Origin: Negativicutes bacterium
GTDB taxonomy: Bacteria; Bacillota; Negativicutes; Anaeromusales; Anaeromusaceae
Direction: 5' to 3'
Assembly (NCBI GenBank): GCA_009929485.1
Contig: SAAJ01000024.1
Span: 1 to 48,468, forward strand
DNA length: 48,468 nucleotides
The position numbers and the translations under genes were made by a program. This document shows, one piece after another, positions 22,775-30,567 of this stretch. Each line of letters begins with the position of its first letter. Position 1 is the first letter of the stretch. Under the pieces are notes generated by a model. It worked only from the letters and a program-made list of their open reading frames with translations, was not told the origin of the DNA and searched no databases.

Positions 22775-24715
22775 ATGGGAAACAGTTCTAAGTATTATAT
22801 TTCTACTCCCATTTATTACCCGAGTGATCGGTTGCATATTGGTCATGCTTACTGCACGACCATTGCGGACAGCTTAGCAAGATACCAGCGCTTGGAAGGC
22901 AAAGAAGTATTTTTTCTGACAGGTTCTGACGAGCATGGTCAGAAAATCCAGCGTAAAGCAGAAGAAAAAGGCGTAACACCTATTGGTTATGTTGACGGCA
23001 TTGTTGCTTCTTTTCAACAGCTGTGGCGCAAATTAGGCATTTCTAACGACGATTTCATCCGCACGACCCAGGAACGCCACTATAAAGTTGTACAGCACAT
23101 TTTCCAGACCATTTACGAACAGGGCGATATTTATAAGTCCGCCTATGAGGGCTGGTATTGCACGCCTTGCGAAACGTTCTGGCTGGAGCGGCAATTGCAG
23201 GACGGCAAATGCCCGGATTGCGGACGACCGGTGGAGGTCGTGCAGGAGGAAAGCTATTTCTTCCGTATGTCCAAATACCAGGACCGTCTTTTAAAGCATA
23301 TTGAAGAGAATCCAGACTTTATTCAACCTGCTTCTAGGCGCAATGAAATGATTAATTTCATCAAAAGCGGTCTGGAAGACTTGTGCGTATCCCGGACAAC
23401 CTTTGACTGGGGCATTCCGGTGCCTTTTGACAAAAAACATGTGGTTTACGTTTGGTTTGACGCTTTGTCCAACTATTTGACCGCAGCCGGTTATCTGGAT
23501 AATCCGGAGAAATTTGCGAAGTTTTGGCCGGCGGATGTTCATTTGGTCGGCAAGGAAATTGTCCGTTTTCATTCGATTATTTGGCCGATTATTCTCATGG
23601 CCTTGGATTTGCCCTTGCCGAAGAAAGTCTATGGTCATGGCTGGCTGGTGGTGGACGGAGATAAAATGTCCAAGTCTAAAGGAAATGTCATTGATCCGGT
23701 GGCATTGATTGATGAATTTGGCCCTGATGCCATCCGTTACTTCTTGTTACGGGAAATTGCCCTGGGTAATGACGGGAATTTTTCAAGAGACGCTCTTATT
23801 GGACGGATTAACGCCGATTTGGCCAATGACTTGGGGAATTTGCTTCACCGCACGCTCAGCATGATCGAACGCTTTCAGGGCGGCAAGATCTTGCAGGGGC
23901 GTACAGAAGAGGCTGTAGATGCTTCCTTGCGGCAACTGACCGAGAAAACACTGGCGGATTATCGCGTCGCCATGGAAAAAATGGATTTAACCGAAGCTTT
24001 GAAATGTGTTTGGGCTTTAATTGGCCGCAGCAATAAATACATTGACGAGACGGCTCCGTGGGCGCTGGCGAAGAAGCCGGAGCAGGCGGATCGGCTGGCG
24101 GCGGTATTATATCATTTAGCGGAGACCTTGCGTCAGACGGCGGTCTTGATTGCTCCTTTCCTGCCGCACACGGCGCCGCGCATTTGGGCGCAGCTGGGGT
24201 TGACCTGGGACTGGGCTTCTGTTCAAATGGCGGATATGGCCTGGGGCGGACTGCCGGAGGGAACGCAGGTAGCAGCGGCGGAACCATTGTTCCCGCGTAT
24301 TGAAATCGAGAAGGAAGAAACTGCGGCTGCAGAAATCCCTGCCAAGGCAAAGCAGGCGGCAGCGCCGCAGAAGGCGGCTCCTGCTGCGGAGAACGGTGAA
24401 ATTTCCATTGATGACTTTGGCCGCATGGATTTGCGGGTAGCCAAAGTCATTGCCGCGGAAAAAGTACCCAAGGCGGACAAACTGCTCAAACTGACGGTGG
24501 ATTTGGGAGAGGAAACCCGTACGGTAGTTTCCGGTATTGCCCAGCATTATGAGCCGGAAGCGCTTGTGGGCAAGCAAGTGGTGTTGGTGGCCAACTTGAA
24601 AGCCGCTAAAATTCGCGGCGTTGAATCTAGAGGCATGGTGTTGGCTGCGTCTTGCGATGGCGCGCTGCAGGTTGTAGAAGTTCCCGGCATGGCTCCTGGA
24701 AGCAAGGTGAAGTAA
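22775..24715 (+). CDS. metG: Methionyl-tRNA synthetase with C-terminal tRNA-binding domain
   Basis: A 646-aa class I synthetase charging tRNA-Met. The HIGH motif appears as HIGHAYCTT. A zinc knuckle (CTPC and CPDC) marks the bacterial MetS type. KMSKSKGN is intact. The C-terminal ~110 residues, after an Ala/Pro-rich linker (AAAPQKAAPAAENG), form a Trbp111-like OB fold (FGRMDLRVAKV) that dimerises and binds tRNA. ATG 22775 with AAAGG upstream fits the conserved start; the frame upstream is open but not conserved. tatD follows after 2 nt. Confidence 0.96.
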   Translation: MGNSSKYYISTPIYYPSDRLHIGHAYCTTIADSLARYQRLEGKEVFFLTGSDEHGQKIQRKAEEKGVTPIGYVDGIVASFQQLWRKLGISNDDFIRTTQERHYKVVQHIFQTIYEQGDIYKSAYEGWYCTPCETFWLERQLQDGKCPDCGRPVEVVQEESYFFRMSKYQDRLLKHIEENPDFIQPASRRNEMINFIKSGLEDLCVSRTTFDWGIPVPFDKKHVVYVWFDALSNYLTAAGYLDNPEKFAKFWPADVHLVGKEIVRFHSIIWPIILMALDLPLPKKVYGHGWLVVDGDKMSKSKGNVIDPVALIDEFGPDAIRYFLLREIALGNDGNFSRDALIGRINADLANDLGNLLHRTLSMIERFQGGKILQGRTEEAVDASLRQLTEKTLADYRVAMEKMDLTEALKCVWALIGRSNKYIDETAPWALAKKPEQADRLAAVLYHLAETLRQTAVLIAPFLPHTAPRIWAQLGLTWDWASVQMADMAWGGLPEGTQVAAAEPLFPRIEIEKEETAAAEIPAKAKQAAAPQKAAPAAENGEISIDDFGRMDLRVAKVIAAEKVPKADKLLKLTVDLGEETRTVVSGIAQHYEPEALVGKQVVLVANLKAAKIRGVESRGMVLAASCDGALQVVEVPGMAPGSKVK

Positions 24716-24717
24716 GC

Positions 24718-25485
24718 ATGCTTTTTGACTCGCATGCTCATTTGGATGATGAAGCCTTTGATGCTGACCGTGACGAAGTAATAGCCAGGGCGCTGTCGAA
24801 TGGCCTGGCCGGCATGGTAAATCCAGGGTCTTGCATGAAAAGCTCCGCCGCCGCTTTGGCGCTGGCGGAGCAGCATGCGGCGATTTACGCAGCCGTCGGC
24901 ATTCATCCGCATGACGCTGATTCGGCGGATGAGGCGGCTTACGAACAATTGCTTCAATGGTCGCGGCATCCTAAAGTAGTTGCGATTGGCGAGATTGGGT
25001 TGGATTATCATTATGACTTTTCGCCTCGTTCGGTGCAGCAAGAGGTATTTGTCAAACAGCTGGCCTTGGCCAAGGAATGTGATTTGCCGGTGATTCTTCA
25101 TGACCGGGAGGCGCATGGCGATATATTGCGTTTGGTCAAAGAAGCGGGCCGCGGCGTGCGCGGCGTGTTCCACTGCTTTTCCGGCAGCCTGGAGATGGCA
25201 AGAGAAGTGCTAAAGCTGGGCTTTTATCTTTCCGTGGGCGGGACACTGACTTTTAAAAATGCAGCTAAACTGCCGGAGGTTGTTAAAGAAGTTCCTTTTG
25301 AGCGATTATTGCTCGAAACGGACAGCCCGTATTTGACGCCGGCGCCTTATCGCGGACGGCGCAATGAACCGCTGCATGTGCGGCTGGTAGCGGAGAAAGT
25401 GGCGGAACTGCGGGGACTGAGCGTGGAAGAAGTGGCCAGGCAGACGACGGCCAATACCTATCGATGTTTTGGTATTGCTCAATAA
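24718..25485 (+). CDS. tatD: TatD-family metal-dependent deoxyribonuclease
   Basis: A 255-aa TIM-barrel hydrolase. Metal ligands are visible in DSHAHLDD at the N-terminus, GEIGLDYH, a HDRE segment, HCFSG and the terminal LLLETDSPYLTP. Family members act as 3'-5' exonucleases in DNA repair and in tRNA or nucleic-acid turnover. ATG 24718 sits 2 nt after metG, so the two are cotranscribed, as in Bacillus (metS-yabD). A terminator follows. Confidence 0.92.
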   Translation: MLFDSHAHLDDEAFDADRDEVIARALSNGLAGMVNPGSCMKSSAAALALAEQHAAIYAAVGIHPHDADSADEAAYEQLLQWSRHPKVVAIGEIGLDYHYDFSPRSVQQEVFVKQLALAKECDLPVILHDREAHGDILRLVKEAGRGVRGVFHCFSGSLEMAREVLKLGFYLSVGGTLTFKNAAKLPEVVKEVPFERLLLETDSPYLTPAPYRGRRNEPLHVRLVAEKVAELRGLSVEEVARQTTANTYRCFGIAQ

Positions 25486-25508
25486 GAGTGCTGCTGTATG
25501 AATGGAAA

Positions 25509-25541
25509 AGAGGGCGCGCCTTGAGGCTGCGCCCTCTTTTT
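25509..25541 (+). terminator. Terminator after tatD
   Basis: The stem AGAGGGCGC/GCGCCCTCT is followed by five T. Confidence 0.85.
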
Positions 25542-25571
25542 GTCAGTATAATGCAACTTTTTTCAACGCTC

Positions 25572-25601
25572 TTGACGATGTCCTTCTAGGTAAGAGACAA
25601 T
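25572..25601 (+). promoter_or_regulatory. Promoter of the carbonic anhydrase gene
   Basis: TTGACG and GACAAT are separated by 18 nt, about 35 nt before the start codon. Confidence 0.45.
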
Positions 25602-25634
25602 GTGAGTGGAAGATAATTCGCAGGAGGAATTCTT

Positions 25635-26240
25635 ATGACAATGCTGGAACAGGTTCTGGCGGCTAATGAACAGTTTATACATAGCCTGCCGCAGGCGTAT
25701 TGCGAGTGTCATACCAATGAAGTAGGCTGTCCCTGCGGTGCCGGAGAGGTCAGTAAATATCCAAATCGGCAATTAGCGATTTTTACTTGCATGGATACGC
25801 GTCTGGTGGATTTTTTAGAACCGGCCTTGGGCATCGAACGTGGTCAAGCTAAGGTAATTAAAACTGCTGGCAATACAGTGACAGGACCTTTTGGGGCCGT
25901 TGTGCGCAGCTTGTTGATTGCTATTTATGAACTGGGTGTGCAGGAAATCATGGTGATTGGTCATGAGGACTGTGGTATGGCTCATAGTACGTCACAAGAC
26001 TTAAAGGCTAAGATGATTGCCAGAGGCGTTCATCCCAGCGCAATCAAGATGATTGAAGGCGATTTGGAACATTGGGTGGATCAATTTCATCATCCGGTGG
26101 AGAATGTAAAGCAGACGGTTGCTGCGATCCGCAGTAATCCATTGGTGCCTGTCGATGTGCCGATTCACGGCCTGCTTTTTGATCCGAAGACCGGCAAAGT
26201 GGCGGTTCTAGTAGACGGTTACGAGGAAATAAGCAAATAA
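25635..26240 (+). CDS. Beta-class carbonic anhydrase with Cys-rich N-terminus
   Basis: A 201-aa zinc enzyme interconverting CO2 and bicarbonate. Zinc and catalytic residues are seen in TCMDTR (Cys, Asp, Arg) and GHEDCGM (His, Cys), and KTAGNTV matches the family. The length matches the short YtiB-like group. Residues 23-34 add an unusual cluster C-E-C-H...C-P-C ahead of the core that might bind another metal. ATG 25635 follows GGAGG. It is probably monocistronic. Confidence 0.88.
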   Translation: MTMLEQVLAANEQFIHSLPQAYCECHTNEVGCPCGAGEVSKYPNRQLAIFTCMDTRLVDFLEPALGIERGQAKVIKTAGNTVTGPFGAVVRSLLIAIYELGVQEIMVIGHEDCGMAHSTSQDLKAKMIARGVHPSAIKMIEGDLEHWVDQFHHPVENVKQTVAAIRSNPLVPVDVPIHGLLFDPKTGKVAVLVDGYEEISK

Positions 26241-26244
26241 GCAA

Positions 26245-26270
26245 GAAAAAAGCGCCTCTGGCGAGGCGCT
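26245..26270 (-). terminator. Terminator of the speD-like gene
   Basis: The stem AGCGCCTC/GAGGCGCT has a TGGC loop. The A run at 26245-26250 becomes a T tract on the minus strand, 15 nt after the speD stop. On the plus strand it lacks a T tract but may still slow transcription after the carbonic anhydrase. Confidence 0.7.
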
Positions 26271-26284
26271 TGGCAGCTTAGGAG

Positions 26285-26740
26285 TTACTTTCTCGAGCGG
26301 CTGAGAAATTTGATGAACTTTGTACTGGTATCTTTGACCCGGCGCAGCGGATTGCCTAACGTGCGCGTTTTCGGTTTCATGTCGCTGATCGAGCCGAAAT
26401 CGCCGCGGCGGATATTGGTGGTTTTGAGTTTGGTCGGTTTAAACTGTCGGCGCAATGTTTGCAGCGCTTTGGTGGGCAAGGCTGCTTCACTGAAGGTGAA
26501 AATGTCGACAGCCGCGTAGCCTAAATGCGGATAGGTATGTACGCTGATGTGGCTTTCCGTCAAAAGCGCAATGGCTGCGACTCCCTGAGGCGTCAGAGGA
26601 TGATCGGTGTATTGCAGAAGTGTTAATTGGCCTTCGGCAATAGCGGCTAAAACGGCTTGCTTGATATAGTCCCGATCATCAAGCAACTCAAATTTGCAGC
26701 CGTACATATCGGCTGTGATGTGCTTACCGATGACAGTCAT
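26285..26740 (-). CDS. speD: SpeD-like pyruvoyl decarboxylase with altered active site
   Basis: A 151-aa protein of the AdoMet decarboxylase (class 1B) family. The self-cleavage triplet ESH (62-64), giving the pyruvoyl group from Ser63, is intact, and His68 is kept (SVHT). Against the Thermotoga maritima enzyme, as I recall its numbering, Cys83 is Phe (DIFTFS instead of DVFTC), Ser55 is Ala and the WPE after HT is YPH. The last ~35 residues form a basic tail. No speE is adjacent. AdoMet decarboxylation is therefore doubtful; a SpeD-derived ornithine or arginine decarboxylase is a serious alternative. It has its own terminator. Confidence 0.8.
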   Translation of the reverse strand: MTVIGKHITADMYGCKFELLDDRDYIKQAVLAAIAEGQLTLLQYTDHPLTPQGVAAIALLTESHISVHTYPHLGYAAVDIFTFSEAALPTKALQTLRRQFKPTKLKTTNIRRGDFGSISDMKPKTRTLGNPLRRVKDTSTKFIKFLSRSRK

Positions 26741-27021
26741 TCGACTTCACTCACTTTCCCTTTGCAACGTTTGGCTTTGCCACTGAAAAAACAAGACCTG
26801 CTGAAAAGATATCCGAGAAAATAGCGTTAGTATGCACCTATGCATGATTTTTCATTATAGAGACGATATATGCGCTTGTAAAGCTTTTTTCAAAGGGTAA
26901 ATAATTTTTTAACATGTTTGTTGATTTGCTGCTTAGTATGCAGGAATTTTGCAATCAATCGTGAAATTGAAGTAAGAAAATATTAAAATAATGGTTCCAT
27001 GAGCCAAAGGAGAGTCTGAAG
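26741..27021. other. Divergent intergenic region between speD and fabK
   Basis: An AT-rich gap holding the two start regions. No clear consensus promoter, FapR-like operator or structured RNA is evident to me. Confidence 0.3.
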
Positions 27022-27960
27022 ATGACAACAAGATTGACGCAACTATTAGGTATCCAATACCCGATTTTACAAGGCGGTATGGCTTGGGTTTCGGAAGCTC
27101 GTTTGGCGGCTGCCGTTTCGGAAGCTGGCGGAGCGGGAATTATTGCTTCTGGAGGTCGTTCAGCCGAGTGGTTGGAGGAGCAGATTAGCGAAGCTAGGCG
27201 GTTGACTAATAAGCCCTTCGGCGTAAATGTGCAGCTTATGGCTGCCAATAAAGATGAGTTAGTAGAGGTTGTCTGCCGGGAAAAAGTTGCTTTTGTGACT
27301 CTTGGCGCCGGCAATCCGGTACCTTTCTTTGAGCGCCTGAAAGAAGCTGGCGTTAAGAAGATTCCTGTAGTGCCGAATGTGAAATTGGCTAAACGCGTGG
27401 AAGCGGCTGGCGCTGATGCTGTTGTTGTAGAAGGTATGGAAGCTGGCGGTCATATCGGCGTCCTGACGACGATGGCTTTAATGACGCAAGTTATTCCTGA
27501 GGTTTCTTTGCCGGTAATCGTAGCCGGCGGCTTTGCCGACGGGCGGGGCTTGGCGGCGGCTTTAGTGATGGGCGCTGCGGGCGTACAGATTGGCACTCGC
27601 TTTATGTTGGCGGAAGAATGCGCGGTGCATCCGAATTTCAAACAGCGCTTGATCGAAGCGGCTGATACGGATTCGGTAGTAACGGGACAAACGATTGGCC
27701 ATGCGGTGCGAGGCGTTCGTAATCAGTTTACAGATATGTTTATTTCGATGGAATATAAACATCATCCGAAAGAAGAACTGGAAAAACTGGCCACAGGCAC
27801 TAACCGTAAAGCGGCGGTAGACGGCGATGTGGAACAGGGTATGGTCCAAGCTGGCCAGAGCCTGTTGCCCTTGAAGAGGGTTCAGCCTGCCGCGGAAATT
27901 GTCAATGAAATTATGGAAGACGCTAAAGCAGCCTTGCAGCAGGCTCCGTCGCTGCTGTAA
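27022..27960 (+). CDS. fabK: Enoyl-ACP reductase II / nitronate monooxygenase family flavoprotein
   Basis: A 312-aa FMN-dependent TIM-barrel protein. The family pattern is clear: LGIQYPILQGGMAWVS at the N-terminus, GVNVQLM, VVEGMEAGGHIG, VIVAGGFADGRG and GAAGVQIGTRF. High similarity to FabK rather than to nitronate monooxygenase is suggested by overall length and by these motifs. It would carry out the last reduction in each round of fatty-acid elongation. ATG 27022 follows AAAGGAGA. No other fatty-acid genes are close by, so the functional call is less certain than the fold. Confidence 0.85.
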   Translation: MTTRLTQLLGIQYPILQGGMAWVSEARLAAAVSEAGGAGIIASGGRSAEWLEEQISEARRLTNKPFGVNVQLMAANKDELVEVVCREKVAFVTLGAGNPVPFFERLKEAGVKKIPVVPNVKLAKRVEAAGADAVVVEGMEAGGHIGVLTTMALMTQVIPEVSLPVIVAGGFADGRGLAAALVMGAAGVQIGTRFMLAEECAVHPNFKQRLIEAADTDSVVTGQTIGHAVRGVRNQFTDMFISMEYKHHPKEELEKLATGTNRKAAVDGDVEQGMVQAGQSLLPLKRVQPAAEIVNEIMEDAKAALQQAPSLL

Positions 27961-27996
27961 GTTATTTAGCTGCTGTGCTGCAAGGAGGAAAAGGGA

Positions 27997-29193
27997 ATGT
28001 TAAATCAAATCGAAATTGCTCGTGGCGTATATTATGTGGGTGCTGTAGACTGGAATTTGCGTGATTTTCATGGCTATAACACGCCGCGGGGCGTAACATA
28101 CAACTCCTACTTGATTGTGGATGAAAAGATTTGCCTGATTGACAATGTCAAAGCTCCCTATAGTGAAGAATTGCTGGAACGTGTCAGTCAAATCGTTGAT
28201 CCTGCTAAGATTGATTATGTGATTACCAATCATGTGGAACCAGACCATTCCGGTTCACTCCCTAAGCTGATGGAGCGGGCGCCTCAGACAAAAGTGGTGC
28301 TTACCAATCAAGGGCGGGACGAAGTCATTAAATACTATGGCAAGGAATACGACTTTATGACGGTCAAGCAAGGCGATGTGCTGGACATTGGCCGCAATAA
28401 GCTGCATTTCGTGCCGCTGCCGATGCTGCATTGGCCGGATTCCATGGCTACCTTCATGGAAGGGGAGAATATCCTTTTTTCCAATGATGCCTTTGGGCAG
28501 CATTTTTGCACAAGCAAACGCTTTGATGACGAAAACGAATTGCCTGTGGCTTTGTATGAGGCGGCCAAATACTACGCTAATATTCTGATGCCTTTCGGCA
28601 AATTGGTCGTGCGGGCGCTGGACAAAGTGAGCAGCTTGCCTTTGAGCATGATTGCTCCTAGTCATGGCTTGATTTGGCGCAGTCACATCAAGGATATTTT
28701 GTCGGCATATAAGCGCTGGGGCAGCGGTGAAAACCGCGAACGCGTAGTAATTGTCTATGATACGATGTGGGGCAGTACGGAGCAAATGGCCCGGCGCATT
28801 TTGGACGGCGTGGCTTCGACTGGCGTGGAAGTGCGGCTGATGCGCATTTCTACTACGGAATTAAGCGATGTTGCGTTGGCTGTCTTAGAGGCTGGGGGCA
28901 TTCTTTTGGGTTCTTCTGCGCATAACAGCGGACCTTTGGCGACGATGGCAGCTGCTTCGTCCTATCTGCAAGGCTTGAAGCCTCAAAACAAGCTGGGCGG
29001 TGCATTCGGCGCTTTTGGCTGGAATGGCGGCGCCCAGGAACGACTGGAAGCAGGTTTGGCTGCCAGCGGCATTACAGCGGCTTTACCTAGCCTTTTCTTG
29101 AAATGGACTGCTGATAAGGCGGAGCTGCAGCAGTGCTTTGAGTTTGGACAACAATTCGGTGAAAAAGTGAAAGAAGCTAACCGCAAAGACTGA
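27997..29193 (+). CDS. Flavodiiron protein (A-type)
   Basis: A 398-aa protein with a metallo-beta-lactamase-like diiron domain (residues 1-~250) and a flavodoxin domain. Iron ligands sit in NHVEPDHSGS (H-x-E-x-D-H), in LPMLHWPDSMATF and in APSHGLIWR. The FMN site shows VYDTMWGSTEQMA. Family members reduce O2 to water or NO to N2O, protecting anaerobes. No rubredoxin domain is fused, so it is A-type and needs an external electron donor. ATG 27997 with AAGGAGG lies 36 nt after fabK. A terminator follows. Confidence 0.93.
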   Translation: MLNQIEIARGVYYVGAVDWNLRDFHGYNTPRGVTYNSYLIVDEKICLIDNVKAPYSEELLERVSQIVDPAKIDYVITNHVEPDHSGSLPKLMERAPQTKVVLTNQGRDEVIKYYGKEYDFMTVKQGDVLDIGRNKLHFVPLPMLHWPDSMATFMEGENILFSNDAFGQHFCTSKRFDDENELPVALYEAAKYYANILMPFGKLVVRALDKVSSLPLSMIAPSHGLIWRSHIKDILSAYKRWGSGENRERVVIVYDTMWGSTEQMARRILDGVASTGVEVRLMRISTTELSDVALAVLEAGGILLGSSAHNSGPLATMAAASSYLQGLKPQNKLGGAFGAFGWNGGAQERLEAGLAASGITAALPSLFLKWTADKAELQQCFEFGQQFGEKVKEANRKD

Positions 29194-29200
29194 GTGTAAA

Positions 29201-29223
29201 AGAGGGCGCAAGCCCTCTTTTTT
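29201..29223 (+). terminator. Terminator after the flavodiiron gene
   Basis: AGAGGGC/GCCCTCT with a GCAA loop is followed by a T run. Confidence 0.88.
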
Positions 29224-29270
29224 ATTTGCTCAGTTTTGCGTTGCGTAGTTTGAATCGGAACGACAAATAG

Positions 29271-29357
29271 ATGTTCGTGCTTTTCGCGCTTTTTGCGGTT
29301 GGAAAAATGGAGCGATATTGATACCGAACCGCGAAATACACGAAAGACGCGAAAGGG
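29271..29357. repeat. REP-like palindromic element with 9-nt repeats
   Basis: The right arm holds CGCGAAATA, CACGAAAGA and CGCGAAAGG in tandem (29330-29356), preceded by AAC. The left arm ending GCGGTT (to about 29300) is its imperfect reverse complement. A third TTCG-rich stretch follows near 29440-29465. No gene is seen between 29223 and 29490. Confidence 0.45.
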
Positions 29358-29490
29358 TTTTATAAAAAACGAAGTTGCAGCTGATAATGGCAGCCCTCCT
29401 TCGTGCCCTCCCTCTACTCCGATTACTCCTGTTCAATCTTCGTAAACTCTCTGCGTTCGTTCTCCAAGGTAGCAGCAGCTCAAAAATTAC

Positions 29491-29519
29491 TTGCGCAAAG
29501 TCAAAAAGTCAAATACAAT
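29491..29519 (+). promoter_or_regulatory. Promoter of the ctsR-clpC operon
   Basis: TTGCGC and TACAAT are separated by exactly 17 nt, 70 nt before the ctsR start. Confidence 0.65.
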
Positions 29520-29528
29520 AAAGTCAAA
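29499..29528 (+). promoter_or_regulatory. Putative CtsR operator (three AGTCAAA heptads)
   Basis: AGTCAAA occurs at 29499, 29507 and 29522, within and just after the promoter spacer. The heptad fits the CtsR consensus, but start-to-start spacings are 8 and 15 nt where the classical site has 10. Confidence 0.6.
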
Positions 29529-29589
29529 AGATGAAACGGCACTTTTGTGAAAAGAAGCGCATGTTTTAGGAAAAAGGAGGCGCTGCAGC

Positions 29590-30045
29590 ATGGGGAATTT
29601 GGCAGATGCTATTGAACGTTTTATTTTGCGGAAATTGGCTGCGGGCAGCGGCGGTATCATTGTCGTGCGGCGCAGTGAAATAGCGGAAGAAATTGCTTGC
29701 GCTCCTTCGCAGGTTACGTATGTGCTGGGCACTCGCTTTACCATGGAACGAGGCTTTATTGTAGAATCTCGCCGCGGTTCCGGCGGTTTTGTGCGTATTG
29801 CCAAATTAGCCCTGCCGGTGCTGGCGGAGTTGCCGGCGCCGCCGGAAGAGGCTTGGTCCCAAGAGGAAGTGCAGTGGCGTATTCGTCAATGGGAGCAGCA
29901 TCAGCTTTTGAGTGAACGGGAAGCGGCTATTGTACGCTATTTTATGATGCAATTTGCCGAACGATTAGAGGATGAAGAACGAGGTCGTTTGTTGCGGAAT
30001 GTGCTGCAACGCTTGGCGGATTTGCCTCGTGAGGAGGGAATGTAA
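29590..30045 (+). CDS. ctsR: Heat-shock repressor CtsR
   Basis: A 151-aa repressor of clp genes that senses heat and is inactivated through McsB and ClpCP. The N-terminal winged helix-turn-helix contains LADAIERFILRKLAAGSGG, a variant of the conserved glycine thermosensor loop, RRSEIAEEIACAPSQVTYVL and RRGSGGFVRI. ATG 29590 follows AAGGAGG. The stop overlaps the mcsA start. AGTCAAA heptads upstream imply autoregulation. Confidence 0.95.
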   Translation: MGNLADAIERFILRKLAAGSGGIIVVRRSEIAEEIACAPSQVTYVLGTRFTMERGFIVESRRGSGGFVRIAKLALPVLAELPAPPEEAWSQEEVQWRIRQWEQHQLLSEREAAIVRYFMMQFAERLEDEERGRLLRNVLQRLADLPREEGM

Positions 30046-30554
30046 TGTTGTGCGAGAATTGCGGCAAACGTCCGGCAACAATTCGCATTGTGCAGATGAT
30101 GGGTTCGGAGAAAGAAGAACATCATTTTTGTGAAATTTGCGCTCAGGGGCAGCCAGCTCTTTCGGTTTTGGCTTTAAACGACCCGGCGGGGGCGGAGGAT
30201 TTTCTCAAGTTGCTCTTGGCGGCGTCACAACCGGAGGAAGTGCAGGAAGAAACATTGCGCTGTCTTGACTGCGGTTTGACGTATGAGGAATTTAGCCACA
30301 AGGGGACCTTTGGCTGCAGCGGCTGCTTTGAAGCTTTTGAAGAAAAGCTGGGGCCAATGGTGCGACGCATTCACGGCACGGCCCAGCATAACGGCAAAGT
30401 GCCTAGGCATACAGGAGCTGCCGTGCAAATGCGACGGCGTATTCAGGGACTGAGGCAGCAACTGGAACAGCATGTGCGACAGGAAGAATATGAAGAAGCG
30501 GCTCGCTTACGGGATGAAATACGCAGTCTTGAGATGCAGAGCCAGCGTGGATAA
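30045..30554 (+). CDS. mcsA: McsA, zinc-binding activator of the arginine kinase
   Basis: A 169-aa adaptor with four CxxC pairs: CENC at the start, CEIC, CLDC and CSGC, forming zinc-binding modules. The C-terminal UVR-type helix (LRQQLEQHVRQEEYEEAARL) would contact McsB or ClpC. ATG 30045 overlaps the ctsR stop by one base. McsA stimulates McsB kinase activity and couples stress or metal loss to ClpCP proteolysis. Confidence 0.93.
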   Translation: MLCENCGKRPATIRIVQMMGSEKEEHHFCEICAQGQPALSVLALNDPAGAEDFLKLLLAASQPEEVQEETLRCLDCGLTYEEFSHKGTFGCSGCFEAFEEKLGPMVRRIHGTAQHNGKVPRHTGAAVQMRRRIQGLRQQLEQHVRQEEYEEAARLRDEIRSLEMQSQRG

Positions 30555-30567
30555 GGTGGTGCAAGGC

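Noticed and set aside
24058-24577. Long overlapping frames inside metG and in other GC-rich genes
   Set aside because: They are codon-bias shadows of strongly conserved genes and show low-complexity products.
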